Shown one piece after another: positions 33,648 through 46,000 of a stretch of DNA of 64,000 bases. The first letter of the stretch is position 1. Each line of letters starts with the position of its first letter. The position numbers were made by a program, and so were the translations under genes. The DNA is from Sorex araneus (taxonomy: Eukaryota > Chordata > Mammalia > Eulipotyphla > Soricidae), in contig NC_073302.1 of NCBI RefSeq assembly GCF_027595985.1, positions 13,065,811 through 13,129,810 on the forward strand. The letters are read 5' to 3'. The notes below the pieces were generated by a model. The model had not been told where the DNA came from. It saw nothing but the letters and a program-made list of their open reading frames with translations, and searched no databases.

Positions 33648-33792
33648 ACCTGAGAGATAGAACAGCAAAGGAAGGTGTTCGCCTTGTGTGCAGCCCATCT
33701 GGATTCTATCCGGATTGCCCCCAAAGGGTCCCCCCAGCTCTGCCAGAAGCGGTCCCTGAGCACTTCCGGGTGTCGTCCAAAAAAAAAAAAGA
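33648..33792 (+). mobile_element. Type A SINE, diverged
   Basis: The head is CTGAGAGATAGAACAGC and the tail CTTCCGGGTGTCGTCC plus an A-run. It abuts the CpG island. Confidence 0.75.
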
Positions 33793-33839
33793 GGAAGGGG
33801 GGATCCTTGGATGTTTAACGTCTTTTTTATTGTGTTCTT

Positions 33840-34450
33840 GTACCCGTTTCCACGGCGCGAGACCGGCTTCTCCGGTGGGGGCTATAGAAGCGTGCCCGCA
33901 CCGACCCGCGCGGTTCCCGGGCGCTGCTAGCAGGGGGCGCGCCCTCCAAAGCATCAGGTCTCAGCCCCCACCCCACCCCACGCCTCTCCCCGCGGGGCGC
34001 CCTGGGGACCGCAGGGCGCAGCTCGGGACCAGGAGCCCGGGATGGAGCTGGCGCCTTGGCGGAAGCCTCAGCGTGAGGTCGGGCTTTCGGGGTGCGGGTC
34101 CAGCGCCTCACTCCGTGCTCCTCTAACCAGCCTGCACTTGGCCGACGCCTCCTTCCACTCAGCGACTGTGCGGGAGGCGGGGGGTGGGGCGTTCCTAAGA
34201 ATCCAGGCCTCAGTTTCCCCAGCAAGGAAGCTCGGACTCCGCCCCCGGAGCGTTCTCGGGCGCGCCCCGGTTTCCGCCGCCCTCGGCCAAGTCTCCGCGC
34301 CCACCGCAAGCCCCGGGGGAGGTGGCACGTCCCGGGTGGGTGGCCCCGCACCCCGCGGGGACTCCCCCTTCCCGCCCGCCCCCTGTGCGCGCAGGCGTCC
34401 AGCCCCATCAGGGTGCGCAGGGAGGGGACGGACCTACCTACGGAGCAGCA
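33840..34450. promoter_or_regulatory. CpG island, candidate upstream TRAF1 promoter
   Basis: Dense CG dinucleotides (CCACGGCGCGAGACCGG, GTTCTCGGGCGCGCCCCGG, GGGTGCGGGTCCAGCGCC) contrast with the CpG-poor window. It lies about 2.5-3.1 kb before the TRAF1 start codon and is not a SINE. Long open frames here on both strands (up to about 250 codons) are explained by high GC content. It could start a non-coding TRAF1 first exon or a divergent transcript; I could not place a splice donor with confidence. Confidence 0.6.
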
Positions 34451-34982
34451 GGGGAAGTGGTTTCCGGTCCAGGTGCCGCCCACCCCACCCCACCCCAAAG
34501 ACAAATGGAAGGTTTGGAGTGTGGGGCACGTTGCATCTGGAACCCGAAATTGCGACCACAGAACACTTGGCTCAGAAGGGAAGGGGGTGATTCTGCAGGT
34601 AGAGCAGAGGCAGGTGGGAAGGGTCCCGGGAGCCAGAGAAAGGGGTGCTTTAAAGAGGGGTGCAGAGGAGAAGGCTGGGGAAACGGAGGGGGCCCCCTTG
34701 CTGTTGGGGAGTCCTGGAGCTCGAAGTCAGGGGCCTCTGGAAGATGGTCTTTCCTCTAAGTTCGGATCCGAGTGGGCAGCAGGTGTGGCTACTGGAGGGG
34801 ATTGTGGGGGGGTTGGGGTGAAGGTGAAAGGGAGGGTTTCCTGAGCGCCCACTCTCTGTGAGACCTTGGCAAGTCGCTTCCAGGCTGTGCCTCAGTTCCC
34901 TCTTCCGTAAGTTAGGGATGATGATGAGATCAGACCCGCCTCATGGGGCTCACGGAGGAAAGAAAAATTGCCACCAGCACTC
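34451..34982. other. TRAF1 upstream flank, no feature recognised
   Basis: G-rich, unique-looking, between the CpG island and a SINE. Confidence 0.4.
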
Positions 34983-34996
34983 AAAAAATCACCCCA

Positions 34997-35166
34997 GGAG
35001 GGGGCTTGAGCGATAGCACAGCAGGTAGGGTGTTTGCCTTGCATGCCGCCGACCCAGGTTCGATTCCCAGCATCCCATATGGTCCCCCGAGCACTGCCAG
35101 GAGTAATTCCTGAGTGCATGAGCCAGGAGTGACCCCTGTGCATCGCAGGGTGTGACCCAAAAAGAA
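34997..35166 (+). mobile_element. Type A SINE, near-intact
   Basis: TSD AAAAAATCACCCCA at 34983-34996 and about 35167-35180. Head GGGGGCTTGAGCGATAGCAC. Confidence 0.94.
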
Positions 35167-35180
35167 AAAAAATCACCCCA

Positions 35181-36248
35181 ATTCCTACAGAGAGAGCCCC
35201 AAACAGAGAGAAAAGGCTAGAGAGAGTCTGGTTATGCCAAACCAAGGGAAGCAGCGAGATAGTGGGGTGCCAGAGAGTGTGGGGGGTGGGGGGTCAGGGG
35301 CGCCTGTCTGCGGACCTGCCTCTGAAGGAGAGTTCTGGGTATCTTACCTGCCTCCACCAGGCCACCCGGGCAGGCTCAGGGGACATGGGGTGGCCACACT
35401 GGGAGAGACACATAAGATGAAGAGGACCTGAAACTCCCTGCCCCCAACTCAGATGGCTGCTGGGTGACCCAGTGCTCAGAGGGGAAGTATGGTCTGTCCC
35501 AAGGGCCAGGGGCTGGGGGTGGACAAGAAACTCTAGTCCACTGTGAGTTGATGGCTGTGAGACTGGTGAGCCATTTCCACCCTCTGGTGTGGCATCACCG
35601 TACCCATGTCCTACCCTATCCCATGTTCCCACGCTTCCCTTGACCCCGGGACAGACCACACTCCCCTGTGAGCAGTGAGTCACCCCAGTGGACAGCTGAG
35701 TTGGGGGAAGGGAGGCCTATGATTGTCCTTCCCACTCAGCAGTGGCAGGAACTGAGGTTCAGAGAAGGTAAAGACTGGCGGCGTGGGGGGGAGGGCGGCG
35801 TCCCACTTGGATCTGCTCGGCGGCCAAGTCCCGGGTTTGAAACCACTGATGCGTGTTTGCAGAACGTCAGTTGGCAGCCCGCAGGATGGAAAAGGGGTGC
35901 AGGAGTGAGAACACGGGGTTTGATGCTCTCGCCTCCACGCCAGGCTCTGCGGGTGCCTGGGGCTGGCACCGGCACCAACTGTGAGACCACCTCTGGCTTC
36001 CCGAGCAGGACCCCGGCCAATGGCCTGAACAGCCTCGGGTACTGAGGCTTTGTGGGTGCCTGTGATCCACAGGACCAGGACCGAAAGGGCAGAGTGTGCT
36101 GGGGCACCTCCCCACAGCCTTGGTCTCAGGGCTTCAGGCTCCGCACGCAGAGGGAACTGGCCAGTGGCCAGTCCGTTCTCTTTCTCGGTTGGGGTGTCCG
36201 AGACCTGCCATGAGAAAGAGACTTTAACCCTGGCCCAGTGGGAAAAGA
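35181..36248. other. TRAF1 upstream flank, no gene recognised
   Basis: Contains a short G4-like run (35279-35305) and overlapping spurious open frames. Confidence 0.4.
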
Positions 36249-36420
36249 ACAGACGGTCTGAGGCAGAGCACGTGGACAGCAGGTAAGACCCTTCCTTGCC
36301 TTGCATGAAGCAGATTTGGGTTTGATTCCCAGCACCTCATATCATCCCCTGCGCCCTCCCAGGATTGACCCCTGCACACGAGCCAAGAGTAAGCTGAGCA
36401 CCATCCCAAACAACAAAACA
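36249..36420 (+). mobile_element. Decayed type A SINE
   Basis: GGTTTGATTCCCAGCACCTC and GAGCCAAGAGTAAGCTGAGC are recognisable. Confidence 0.65.
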
Positions 36421-36518
36421 ACAACAAGAAAACTCCCAGAACTTGAGGTTTTCGGACCCACTATCTCCCCCTCTACCCCCCTATACCTCCCGTTCCCCCC
36501 ACCTATTCTCCCAGCCCT

Positions 36519-36528
36519 GGGGATTTCC
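36519..36528 (+). promoter_or_regulatory. NF-kB consensus site upstream of TRAF1
   Basis: GGGGATTTCC fits GGGRNWYYCC exactly, 446 bp before the TRAF1 ATG. A one-mismatch site GGGTAATTCC lies at 36758-36767. TRAF1 is an established NF-kB target, so this may be the proximal responsive region. Confidence 0.5.
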
Positions 36529-36781
36529 ACCAGGGAGGTCAGCATCCCCGCAGAAAATTCTAGAAAACATAAGCAAGTGGCTCGTGCTCCGTGGTCCGGT
36601 CCCTGATGAGGTGGTTCTGCAGCCCTCACTGTGCTTCCTGCAAGTCCTGTGGTTCCCGGCTCACCCCCGGCCACCCCCTGCTCGCCCTCCCGCTGCAGAG
36701 TGACCGGACCGTGTTCGAGCCTTCAGTCACCGTCCTGGGGATTTTTCTCACCACAGAGGGTAATTCCTGCCCCATCCTGGC

Positions 36782-36791
36782 ATGACTCAGC
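36782..36791 (+). promoter_or_regulatory. AP-1 / antioxidant-response-like site
   Basis: ATGACTCAGC contains TGACTCA and matches RTGACNNNGC, about 190 bp before the TRAF1 ATG. Confidence 0.35.
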
Positions 36792-36896
36792 TGTGACGAT
36801 GACAGCGCGCCCCACGAGCCAGAGAGAAGATAAAGTCGTCAGACTCGCTCACCAGACCAGGAGCCCGGGGCCGGCTCTTTCCTCTCCTCTCCCCAG

Positions 36897-36973
36897 ACAC
36901 CCCGACCCAGCCAGAGCTCTGAAGGGCACCCCCCTGCCTGCTAGCCTCGGACCCCCCACTCCCCCCGCCCAGC
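36897..36973 (+). other. TRAF1: TRAF1 5' untranslated part of first coding exon
   Basis: A pyrimidine tract and AG (CTTTCCTCTCCTCTCCCCAG) end at 36896, making a convincing acceptor. If it is used, an upstream non-coding exon joins here. Confidence 0.55.
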
Positions 36974-37113
36974 ATGGCCTCTGGCTCTGCCAACAGTCCC
37001 CGGCCGGCTCCGGATGAGAATGAGTTTCCTTTTGGGTGCCCCCCGACGGTCTGCCAGGACCCACCAGAGCCCGGGGCTGTCTGCTGCACGGCCTGTTTCT
37101 CTGCCAACGTGAG
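36974..37113 (+). CDS. TRAF1: TRAF1 coding exon 1 with start codon
   Basis: Reads [20 protein letters not shown] and continues [10 protein letters not shown] to FSANV, ending in phase 2 at donor GTGAGC. Near-identical to the mammalian TRAF1 N-terminus. Confidence 0.97.
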
Positions 37114-37310
37114 GTGAGCGGAGGTGGGGGCCCAGGGTGGGGGGGAAGGAAATGCCAGGGATGGGCTCCCTGTAAAGGGGTGGGGGGGTGCCAGGGGGGA
37201 CAGGAACTTCGGTGACTTCACTTCTTTGGGCTCTGAGCTCCCACACCCTTTCCTGGCATGGTCCCTTTTGCTTGTTGGAAAGAAAAACAGCTGCAGTCTA
37301 GAACCCCCCA

Positions 37311-37377
<67 letters not shown>

Positions 37378-40300
37378 CTAGTGTGCCCTGGGCAGAGGAG
37401 CAGGATTGCTTCACCCTCCAACCTCAGCTTCCTGGTCTGTGAGAGGCCTGGAAAGCCGGCCCAGCCCCAGCCACTAACGCTTGAAGATAGCCCTTGTGAT
37501 AATGAATTAAACTGCCCGTGAATCACAAGGCATTCTTCCTTCCACAGTATCGCCGCCCCCACCTCCCTCACCATCACCTGGAACCTGTGTTGGCTGAGCC
37601 CCATTTCTAAACGGGCCGGAGCTTTCTCTAAAACTGCGTGGCTCCATAGCATGTGGATAGGGAGCTTGTGCGTCGTTTGAATCAAACGTACCTGCATTTA
37701 CGTAAACGGTGCATATCTCCATCATCTGTATGACGTCTGATGAGGATACCTTATGAAATAGGTCTTTTTTTTTCTCTTTTCTTAATTTGGGTCACACCCA
37801 GCGATGCACAGAGGTTACTCCTGGCTTTGCACTCAGGAATTACTCCTGTTGGTGCTCGGGGGAACCATATGGGATGCTGAGAATCGAACCCGGGTAGCCC
37901 GCATGCAAAGCAAATGCCCTACTCACTGTACTATTGCTCCAGCCCCGGAAATAGGTCTTGTATCACTTGTACCACTTGTCATCCCGTTGTTCATCGATTT
38001 GCTCGAGTGGGCACCAGTAACATCTCCATTCCTTCTGTTGGCTGCTAGTGTAGCCCATACTCCTTACACAACTATTATGCACCTTCTGTGTGCCAAGCTC
38101 CTTCTGATTGGTCCTCAGAAGAGCCTGCAGAGGCCCCTGTTGTGCTTGCTCATGGGACACTGTGGGCAGAGCAGAGGTGATCAGCTTGCCACACAGACAG
38201 CCCAGCCCCCTGTCAGTTTCCTGGCAAATGGCTTTTTAGAGGTCACACCCCCTCCAGTCCCTGTGTGACCTTTATTTGGGGCTTTACAGCTCAAGAAGGT
38301 GGGAAACCCAAAACCAGATCAGGCCACTGAGAAGTTCCCAGGTGGGGGTTAGGAGGCCCAGTGGAGGGGAGGGGAGCCCCGCCTGACTTGTTTCCCATCA
38401 GCTGGATGGTTCTGGGTTCTTCTCGGGCTTTTACGTGGTCTCCTGGCTTCCCTTTTCATGTTTCCATACCTGGTGGGTGGGGAGTTTGGGGTGAAGTAGA
38501 TTGAATGTTTCAGGGACCCTCACCAATCCCTGTGTTCCCCCAAGGACTGTGACATTCTCTGTGGGTCCCGGACCCTGTGGGCACTTGGTCAAAGCACAAA
38601 AGCCCACTTCACCCCTTACTTTTGATCAGATTAATTTGTGGCACCAGGGATTCAACTCAGAACCTCATGTCTACAAGGCAAGTGCTTGACCCTCGTGACT
38701 TTTTTAATAAGAGGTCATGATCTTCCATGATTCCTAAAATATCACTGTGTCACTGTATCTCTGTCATCCCGTTGTTCATTGATTTACTCAAGCGGGCACC
38801 AGTATCATCTCCATTCGTCCCAGGCCTGAGATTTTAGCAGCCTCTCCTTACTCGTTTTTCCCAATGATTGGAGGCTCTTTCAGGGTCAGGGGAATGAGAC
38901 CTGTTATTGTTACTGTTTTTGGCATAATGGATACGCCACGGGGAGCTTGCCAGGCTCTGCCGTGCAGGCAGGATACACTCAGTAGCTTGCCAGTCTCCAA
39001 GAGGCATAATCCTAAAATAAGAGGCCAGAAACCAGATCGAGGAAGCTGGGAAGAGCAAATGAAGTCACAAACATGCATCCCCAAGCCCTGTGTCACATAT
39101 ATCTGGGGATTCTGAATTTGTTCAGATTTGGGGAAAACCACAAGTACGTGATCACTCATCCCAGTGAGACAGTGATGGCCTCTTGGACCCCAGCACACTG
39201 CCATTTCTTTTTGTTTGTTTGGGGGCCACTCTGACAGTGCTCAGGACTTACTCTTGGCTCTGTGCTCAGGAGTCACTCTTGTCGGGCTCGGATGCCGAGG
39301 ATCGAACCTGGGCCAGCCTCATACAAGGCAAGCGCCCTACCCACTGCACTGTCTCTCCGGCCCCACCCACCACTTGTGTGTCTGGTACTTCCAGGCTGGG
39401 TGATGTGTCGGGGACAGAGGCTACTGGTCCCATCATGAGCTGGTGGAGCTGTGGGGACCAGCTGTCCCAGGGACTGGGGAGTCATAACTGCCTCATTCAG
39501 TGGGCTCTGTTTGTGTCCCCAGGAAAGATAAGGATCAGATCTGTCCCAAATGCCGAGGGGACGCCCCCCAGTCTCTAAGCCCAGGAAGCCTTCTGTCTCA
39601 GGAGAAGGTACGTTGGCATGGCCAGGGCAAGGCATCTGTTCGCTTTCAGTGAATTGTGAGTCTCTGTTTCCATGAGATCAGGCGAAAGCAGAGCACTTTA
39701 ATGGAAGGGGCGACCAGCGGCCCAGCCTCCTCGTCTCCCTCTTCCATTCTGTGCCGGCCCCAGAGAACGTTGGGCTTCCTCGAGTCCTGTAGAGCACAAG
39801 CTTGAAACTGTTGCTTAAACGAGAGGAAGCACTTGCCACAGCGGGATTACGGGCTCCCACAGGCCTCGGGGCAGGAGGGGGTACAGCCCACATTGGGGGG
39901 CAGAGACCTCTCCTTCACAAAGGGACCAGGCCCCCCCCCCACCTTTTCCACCAGGTGGAGTAGTCACTGCTTCCCTACCTGCCCCCTCCCCCTCCGTGGA
40001 AAGCTGAGGGAGAGGGTGGATCAATGGTCTGACACCTGCCCAAAACTGCAGGCGGGAAGTCTGGGGCTCCCCTGGTCCCTGAGGTTAGTGGCATTTAGGG
40101 GAACCTTGAGCCAAGGGCCAGCCACTGGTCGTGTGAGCGCATAGATGTTCTTGTGTGGTCTTTTAGGGGTTAGGCCTGTGTGCCCAAGGAAGCCTGGGAC
40201 CCGGAGGGGTGGGGGTGCCAGGCACGGTGGAATTACAGTGCACCTCGGAGGCCTTGCAGCACGCCCATGCCACCTGCTTACCGGGTAGTCCCGACCTCTG

Positions 40301-43016
40301 GCCTCACTGCTGTCATCTCACGGAGAGGCTCAGAGCCAATCTGGGCCCTGGTGGGAGCCGCAGAGATGAAGAGATTCCTTCTGCCCTTCTTGGAGGGGTC
40401 CGTACCTGGAGTGCCCTGTCATTGGAAGGGACAGCAAAGGGGACATCTGGGGTGATTTTGGTGGGGGTTGTTTTTTGGGAGGTGTTTTCTTTTTGTGGTT
40501 TTGGGCTCACACCCGGACATGCTCAGGGGTTACTCCTGATAGTGCTCAGGGGACCACGTGGTATGCCGGGGATCGAGCCAAGGTCAGCCACGTGCGACTT
40601 TGTACTGTCTCTCCAACCCCAAGAGGACTCAGCTGGGAAATACCCTTCTCTTCTCTCTTTCTGAGGCCTATGGGCCTGCGATCATTTCTCCCACTCTGTC
40701 CCTACGGTCCCTCTAGAGTGTCAAAGGCACACTGAGTTTGATGAAGGGTGCTGTCACGGAGCCGGAACTCACTGTTGCATCAGGAAGGACAGGTCAGGCT
40801 GTTGAGTCCAGTTCCAGTTTGTTCCATGGCTTATGCCCCCTTGTGCTGTGGGATCCAGACCCCTGGACTTCCCTCCATGGAAGGGGACTCTGAGGACAGT
40901 ACCACCTTCTTCATATCTGTGGGAGGCACTGGCCACTCCCTCTGGTCCTTTGTGACTGTCTCTGTGCTTTGGAGATGACTCTGCTCCCTTTACTGATGCT
41001 CCTAATTGAACTCCTGGATACCAAAGAGATAGTACAGTGGGTAGGCCACTTGCCTTCTATGTGGCTCACCCCAGGTCTACTCTCAGCATCCCATATGTTC
41101 CCCCAAGCACCGCCAGGAATGATCCTTAGCACAGAGCCAGGAGTAATCCCTAAGCATTGCCAGATGTGTCCCTCCAAAACAAAAAAAAACCATAAATGAA
41201 CTCCTGAACCTGATAGGCCTGGGTTTGACAATTGTGTGTCCAAGTGGCCAGCCTGTAAGTGAGTGACCAGTCTGTGAATGAGCAAGTGGGTGAGTGGGTG
41301 GGTGAGAGTGGGTGAGTGAGTGGGTGAGTGAGTGAGTGAGTGAGTGGGTGAGTGGGTGAGTGGGTGGGTGAGTGGGTGAGTGGGTGAGTGGGTGAGTGAG
41401 TGAGTGAGTGAGTGAGTGAGTGAGTGAGTGAGTGAGTGAGTGAGTGAGTGAGCAAGTGGGCAAGTGAGTGGGCAAGTGGGTGGGCAAATGGGTGAGTGAG
41501 TGGGTGAGTGGGTGAGTGGGTGGGCGAGTGGGTGAGTGAGTGAGTGAGTGGGTGAGTGAGTGGGTGGGTGAGTGGGGAGTGAGTGGGAAGTGAGTGAGTG
41601 GGTGAGTGGGTGGGTGAGTGGGTGGGTGAGTGAGTGAGTGGGTGAGTGGGTGAGTGAGTGAGTGAGTGAGTGGGCGAATAAATGAGTGAGTGAGTGAGTG
41701 GGTGGGTGGGTGAGTGAGTGAGTGAGTAAGTGAGTGGGTGATTGAGTGGGTGAGTGAGTAGTGGGTGACGGTGCATGAGTGGGTGAATGAGTGCATGGGT
41801 GAGTGAGTGAATGAGTAGGTGAGTGAGTGAGTGGGTGGGTGAGTGGGTGAGTAGGTGAGTGAGTGAGTGGGTGAGTGAGTGAGTAGGTGAGTGAGTGAGT
41901 GGGTGAGTGAGTGAGTAGGTGAGTGAGTGAGTAAGTGAGTGAGTGAGTGAGTGAGTGAGTGAGTGAGTGAGTGAGTGAGTGAGTGAGTGAGTGAGTGAGT
42001 GAGTGAGTGAGTGAGTGAGTGGGTGGGTGAGTGGGTGAGTAAGTGAGTGAGTGAGTGAGTGTGTGAGTGAGTGAGTATAAGACTAAGAGCAGCCTGGCTG
42101 GCAGAGGCCTCTCTGGGCCCCTCTGTCCCCTCCTCTGTCAACCCCTGGAGGCAGTTCACCCGGCACCTGCCCACTCACCCCCATGATGACCCTAAATCTA
42201 TTTCCATTTGGAAGGCACTGTGACCAGCCAGGCTGCCCCCTTCTCCCAGAGCGCTCCCCAGCAAGGTGGCACCAGAGCCCTAGTCTGCGACTCTTCCCTT
42301 TGTCCCTCCATGACCTCACTTCACACCCACACCTTTAGGACTGTGGAGGGGTCCATCCACCAGCTGGTAGAGAGCCAGCAAAGTCCTCCATCTCCGTCAG
42401 TAGCCGGGAACAAGCCTCACTCCAGCCCTTTAGCTTCCACACAAGCAGTGACCTGCCGAGAGGCTTCCCGTGCACACACCCCACCCCCTGTGGACTCTGG
42501 CCAAGGCTCCTCTGCCCCTCTCCCCGGCGAATATCTGTTTCCTCTTCATTGGGAACAACCTATTTCAGGCCCTGGGGTCAATCCTGCTCTTAGCTGATTT
42601 TGTGTTCCCGTAAGGACCCCCAGCTGTCACTCGCTTTCCAGGGAAACAACTAGTGAAGCTTTGGGTTTGCTCAACACGAAGCACCTCTGCGCATTTCTCC
42701 TTCCATCCACATCCCAGCGTGTGTCGCACTGTGAGCTCAGCCCTTAAAAGAAGGGCCACAAAGCTCTTGGGAAACCAAGACATTATTGAGCGGGCACATT
42801 AGTCATGGTGCTGGTCATCCAGGGTGATGGACGGCTCGTGCAGTCTGTGGCTGTGTCTCCTCTGGCGTCCGACCCATCTCCCCAGCTCCTTCCTCTGATC
42901 CGCTTTGCCTTTTCTAGAACCTCTCAAGAGTATCATCACCTAGTCCAGAGTCTTTGGGATTTGACCCCTTTGATAAGACAGAACAGTTCTGTGTCCCTGA
43001 GTATATCTGCTCGCAA

Positions 43017-43067
<51 letters not shown>

Positions 43068-46000
43068 ATAGATAAGAGACATGAAATTCTGCCATGTTTG
43101 TGAAATGCAGTAGCTGGAAAGGACCTGGTCTGGGGCAGGCATGTCTCGGTCAGGGCAAATTGCCAGGCAGGGAGGCTGATGGGGGTGGGCAGCCCTCGCA
43201 AGTGATCAGGTTGTTCTCTCCATGTAGGCACTGGTGTCAGCATTGGCACCCAGCTTCCACCCTCCCCAGGCCAGGGGGAGGGGGAGCCCACGAGGGAAAG
43301 ATTCTTGTGAAGCTGGCGAGGACCTGTCCTGCCAGGCGAAGCAGCAGTCCTGGGAAGGGTCCAGCAGCGGGAGGACACAAAGGCCCCACTTTCAAGGAAG
43401 GTCCCGGAAGGGCAGAAGCTCAAGCGGGAGAGGGGTCACCCAAGCAGAGGGAACGGTTTCCGCCCTGGGATCGGGGAATTCTGGTGCTTTGGGCTCTCCC
43501 AGAACTTGGGTGATGTGGTTTTCACTTCCAGGACCTTCCCAAGGTGTCGGAGGCTGGAGTCGGGTGTCCCTTTGCAGGGGTCGGCTGCTCCTTCAAGGTA
43601 AGCATCCGAGGGTGAGGAAGGACACGGGTGAGTGTCCTCTCCTGCTGCCACGTCTCCCCATTCCAGCCCCACTGGGAATTTCCCGGCATTCTAAGACCCT
43701 CCTTTAGATATCCCTCGCACTTGTGAATTTGGGGGACAGCTGGCCCCACTGTAGGTGATCTTGCTTGTCTCACCTGGTTCCTGGCACCATCTCCAAAGGA
43801 GTGGCCAGCCACCCCGGACCCCTCTCCATGGTCCTGAATCACCCTTGGCTCGTGGAGGGCAGGGCTGGGTGTTGTTCTGGAGCTCTTGCTCCCTGCGGGG
43901 GTGCCCATCTGATGCCAAATCCTGGGTCTTCATCCTCTACCCTCCAAATACCTCCTACCTCAGACTAGCCAACTTCAGCACTGCGAGGGGGGATGGATCC
44001 GAATTTCCTTGACAGTCTTTGAAGGGGCGAGTGCAGGAACCTCCGCTACGTCCTACAACTCTCCTCCCCTTCTCTGGCTTTGGTTTAGTTTGGGGTTTGG
44101 GTTGGGGCCACAACCGGCAGTGCTCAGGGCTTCCTCCTGCCTCTGCACTCAAGGATCGCTCCTGGCTAGACTCGGGGGGCCCCTAGAGGGCACTGGCGAT
44201 GGAAGCCGGGTCTGTTTTCACTGATCGGCCCCGCTCTCTCTGCAGGGGAGCCCTACGTTCTTGCAGGAGCATGAGGTTTCGTCTCAGGCCTCCCACCTGA
44301 ACCTGCTGCTGGAGATGATGAAACAGTGGAAGGCCCAGCTGGGCTCTGGCCTGGGCTCCGGGCCCGTGGCCCTGGAGCAGAACCTGTCCGACCTGCAGCT
44401 TCAGAAGGAGGGCGCGGGGGGCCTGGAGGTGGACTGCTACCGTGCCCCCTGCTCCGAGAGCCAGGAGGCGCGGGCCCTGCAGCACTGCATGAAGGACAAA
44501 CTCTTGGCGGAGCTGGAGGGGAAGCTGTGTGTGTTTGAGAATATCGTGGCCGTCCTCAACAAGGAGGTGGAGGCCTCACACCTGGCCTTGGCCGCCTCCA
44601 TCCACCAGAGCCAGCTGGACCGCGAGCACATCCAGAACTTAGAACAGAGGGTGAGCGTGGGGGGTGCAGGGGAAGCAAGTCTGCCTATCAGGCCAGCCCA
44701 GGGGGGACCGTTTCCCTCCACCTCAACTCCTGGGCAGTCCGTGGACTAGCGTTCTCCCTAAGTATTCGCCCAGCTCAGGGCAGTCACGCCCACCTCAAAG
44801 CCTACCTTCCTGTGTCCTGGGTCTTCTCCGAGAGCTCCAGATTAGAAGTTACAGTCAAGGTCAGCGCCCAACTCCGACCAGTGTTTCAGCGGCTTTGCTA
44901 AAACCGCCTCAGTAGGACACTCCCTCCCCGAGCAGCTCATTCTGTTTGCTGGACAACTTCCACTAAGGAGAAAGGTATTCCTGGGGCTGGAGAGATATAG
45001 TACTGTGGGCAGGGCCCTTGCCTTGCACGCAGCCAACCCAAGTTGGATCCCCAGCACCACCTACGGTCTCCTGAGCCTGCCAGGAATGACCCCTGAGGGC
45101 AGACTCAGTGGAAAGCCCTGGGCACCAACAGGAGTAGCCCAGACACCAAGAGAGATGGAGAGAGAGGGAGAGAGAAAAAGAGAGAGGGCATGAGAGCCAC
45201 TGAGCCAGGCCAGGGGTTGGAGCATAGAGAGGAAGAGCTTTGCAAGCCAGGACTCCTTTGCCAGAGGACCAGGAAGGAGGGAGAATTCCAGGGAGGAGGA
45301 AGAGTATGTGCAGAGGCAGACACGCATGTCGGGGGCAGGCCAGCTCAGACAGCCTTCCCGAGTCCCCAGCTGAATGTTTCCTTCCAGGTGCTCGAGCTGC
45401 AGCAGACACTGGCCCAGAAAGACCAGGCCCTGGGCAAGGTGGAGCAGGGCCTGCGCCTCATGGAGGAGGCCTCCTTCGACGGCACCTTCCTGTGGAAGAT
45501 CACCAACGTGGCCAGGCGGTGCCAGGAGTCAGCCAGCGGCAGGACCATCAGCCTCTTCTCCCCAGGTAACCCTGCCTGGGTGGCCACCCAGGTGGTCGGG
45601 GACCGAGGCAGAGGCAGGCCCTGCCTGGACCCGGAAAGCAGCAGGAAGAACCTCTCCCCACCCAGCTCTGCTGGGCCCACCTTCACCTCCCTGCATCCCA
45701 CTCACGTCCTGCAGGTCCCCCTCGTCATCAGCTTCAGGTGGCTGTTGGCTGTGGAGGCCCCTGTGGCCAAGCTGGAGCTCATGCGAATGAGAGGCACGTC
45801 CAGAGGCATTTCCACAGGGGACCCTCTGGCCCTGCAGGCCTGGTGGCACCAAGTCCCACGAGGTGCCCACAGGTGCGGGCAGGGGTGGCTTCTGTGCAAA
45901 GTAGCTCAGTTGGTGGGTCAGGCTTCCTCCCTGGTGTCTTTTGAGCTCTCCAAAAGGAGCACACACGCCTCCATATGAGTGAAATGTTTCTGCCGGGTCC

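Noticed and set aside
34092..34844. 250-codon + frame and 225-codon minus frame in the CpG island
   Set aside because: High GC removes stop codons on both strands. No domain or family is recognisable and there is no matching splice structure.
41083..42174. 363-codon minus-strand open frame repeating Thr-His-Ser-Leu
   Set aside because: Entirely produced by the GTGA/GTGG array, whose frames lack stops.
45190..45978. 262-codon + frame covering TRAF1 exon 5
   Set aside because: Only 45388-45565 is exon. The rest is read-through of the flanking introns; splice sites and homology define the exon.
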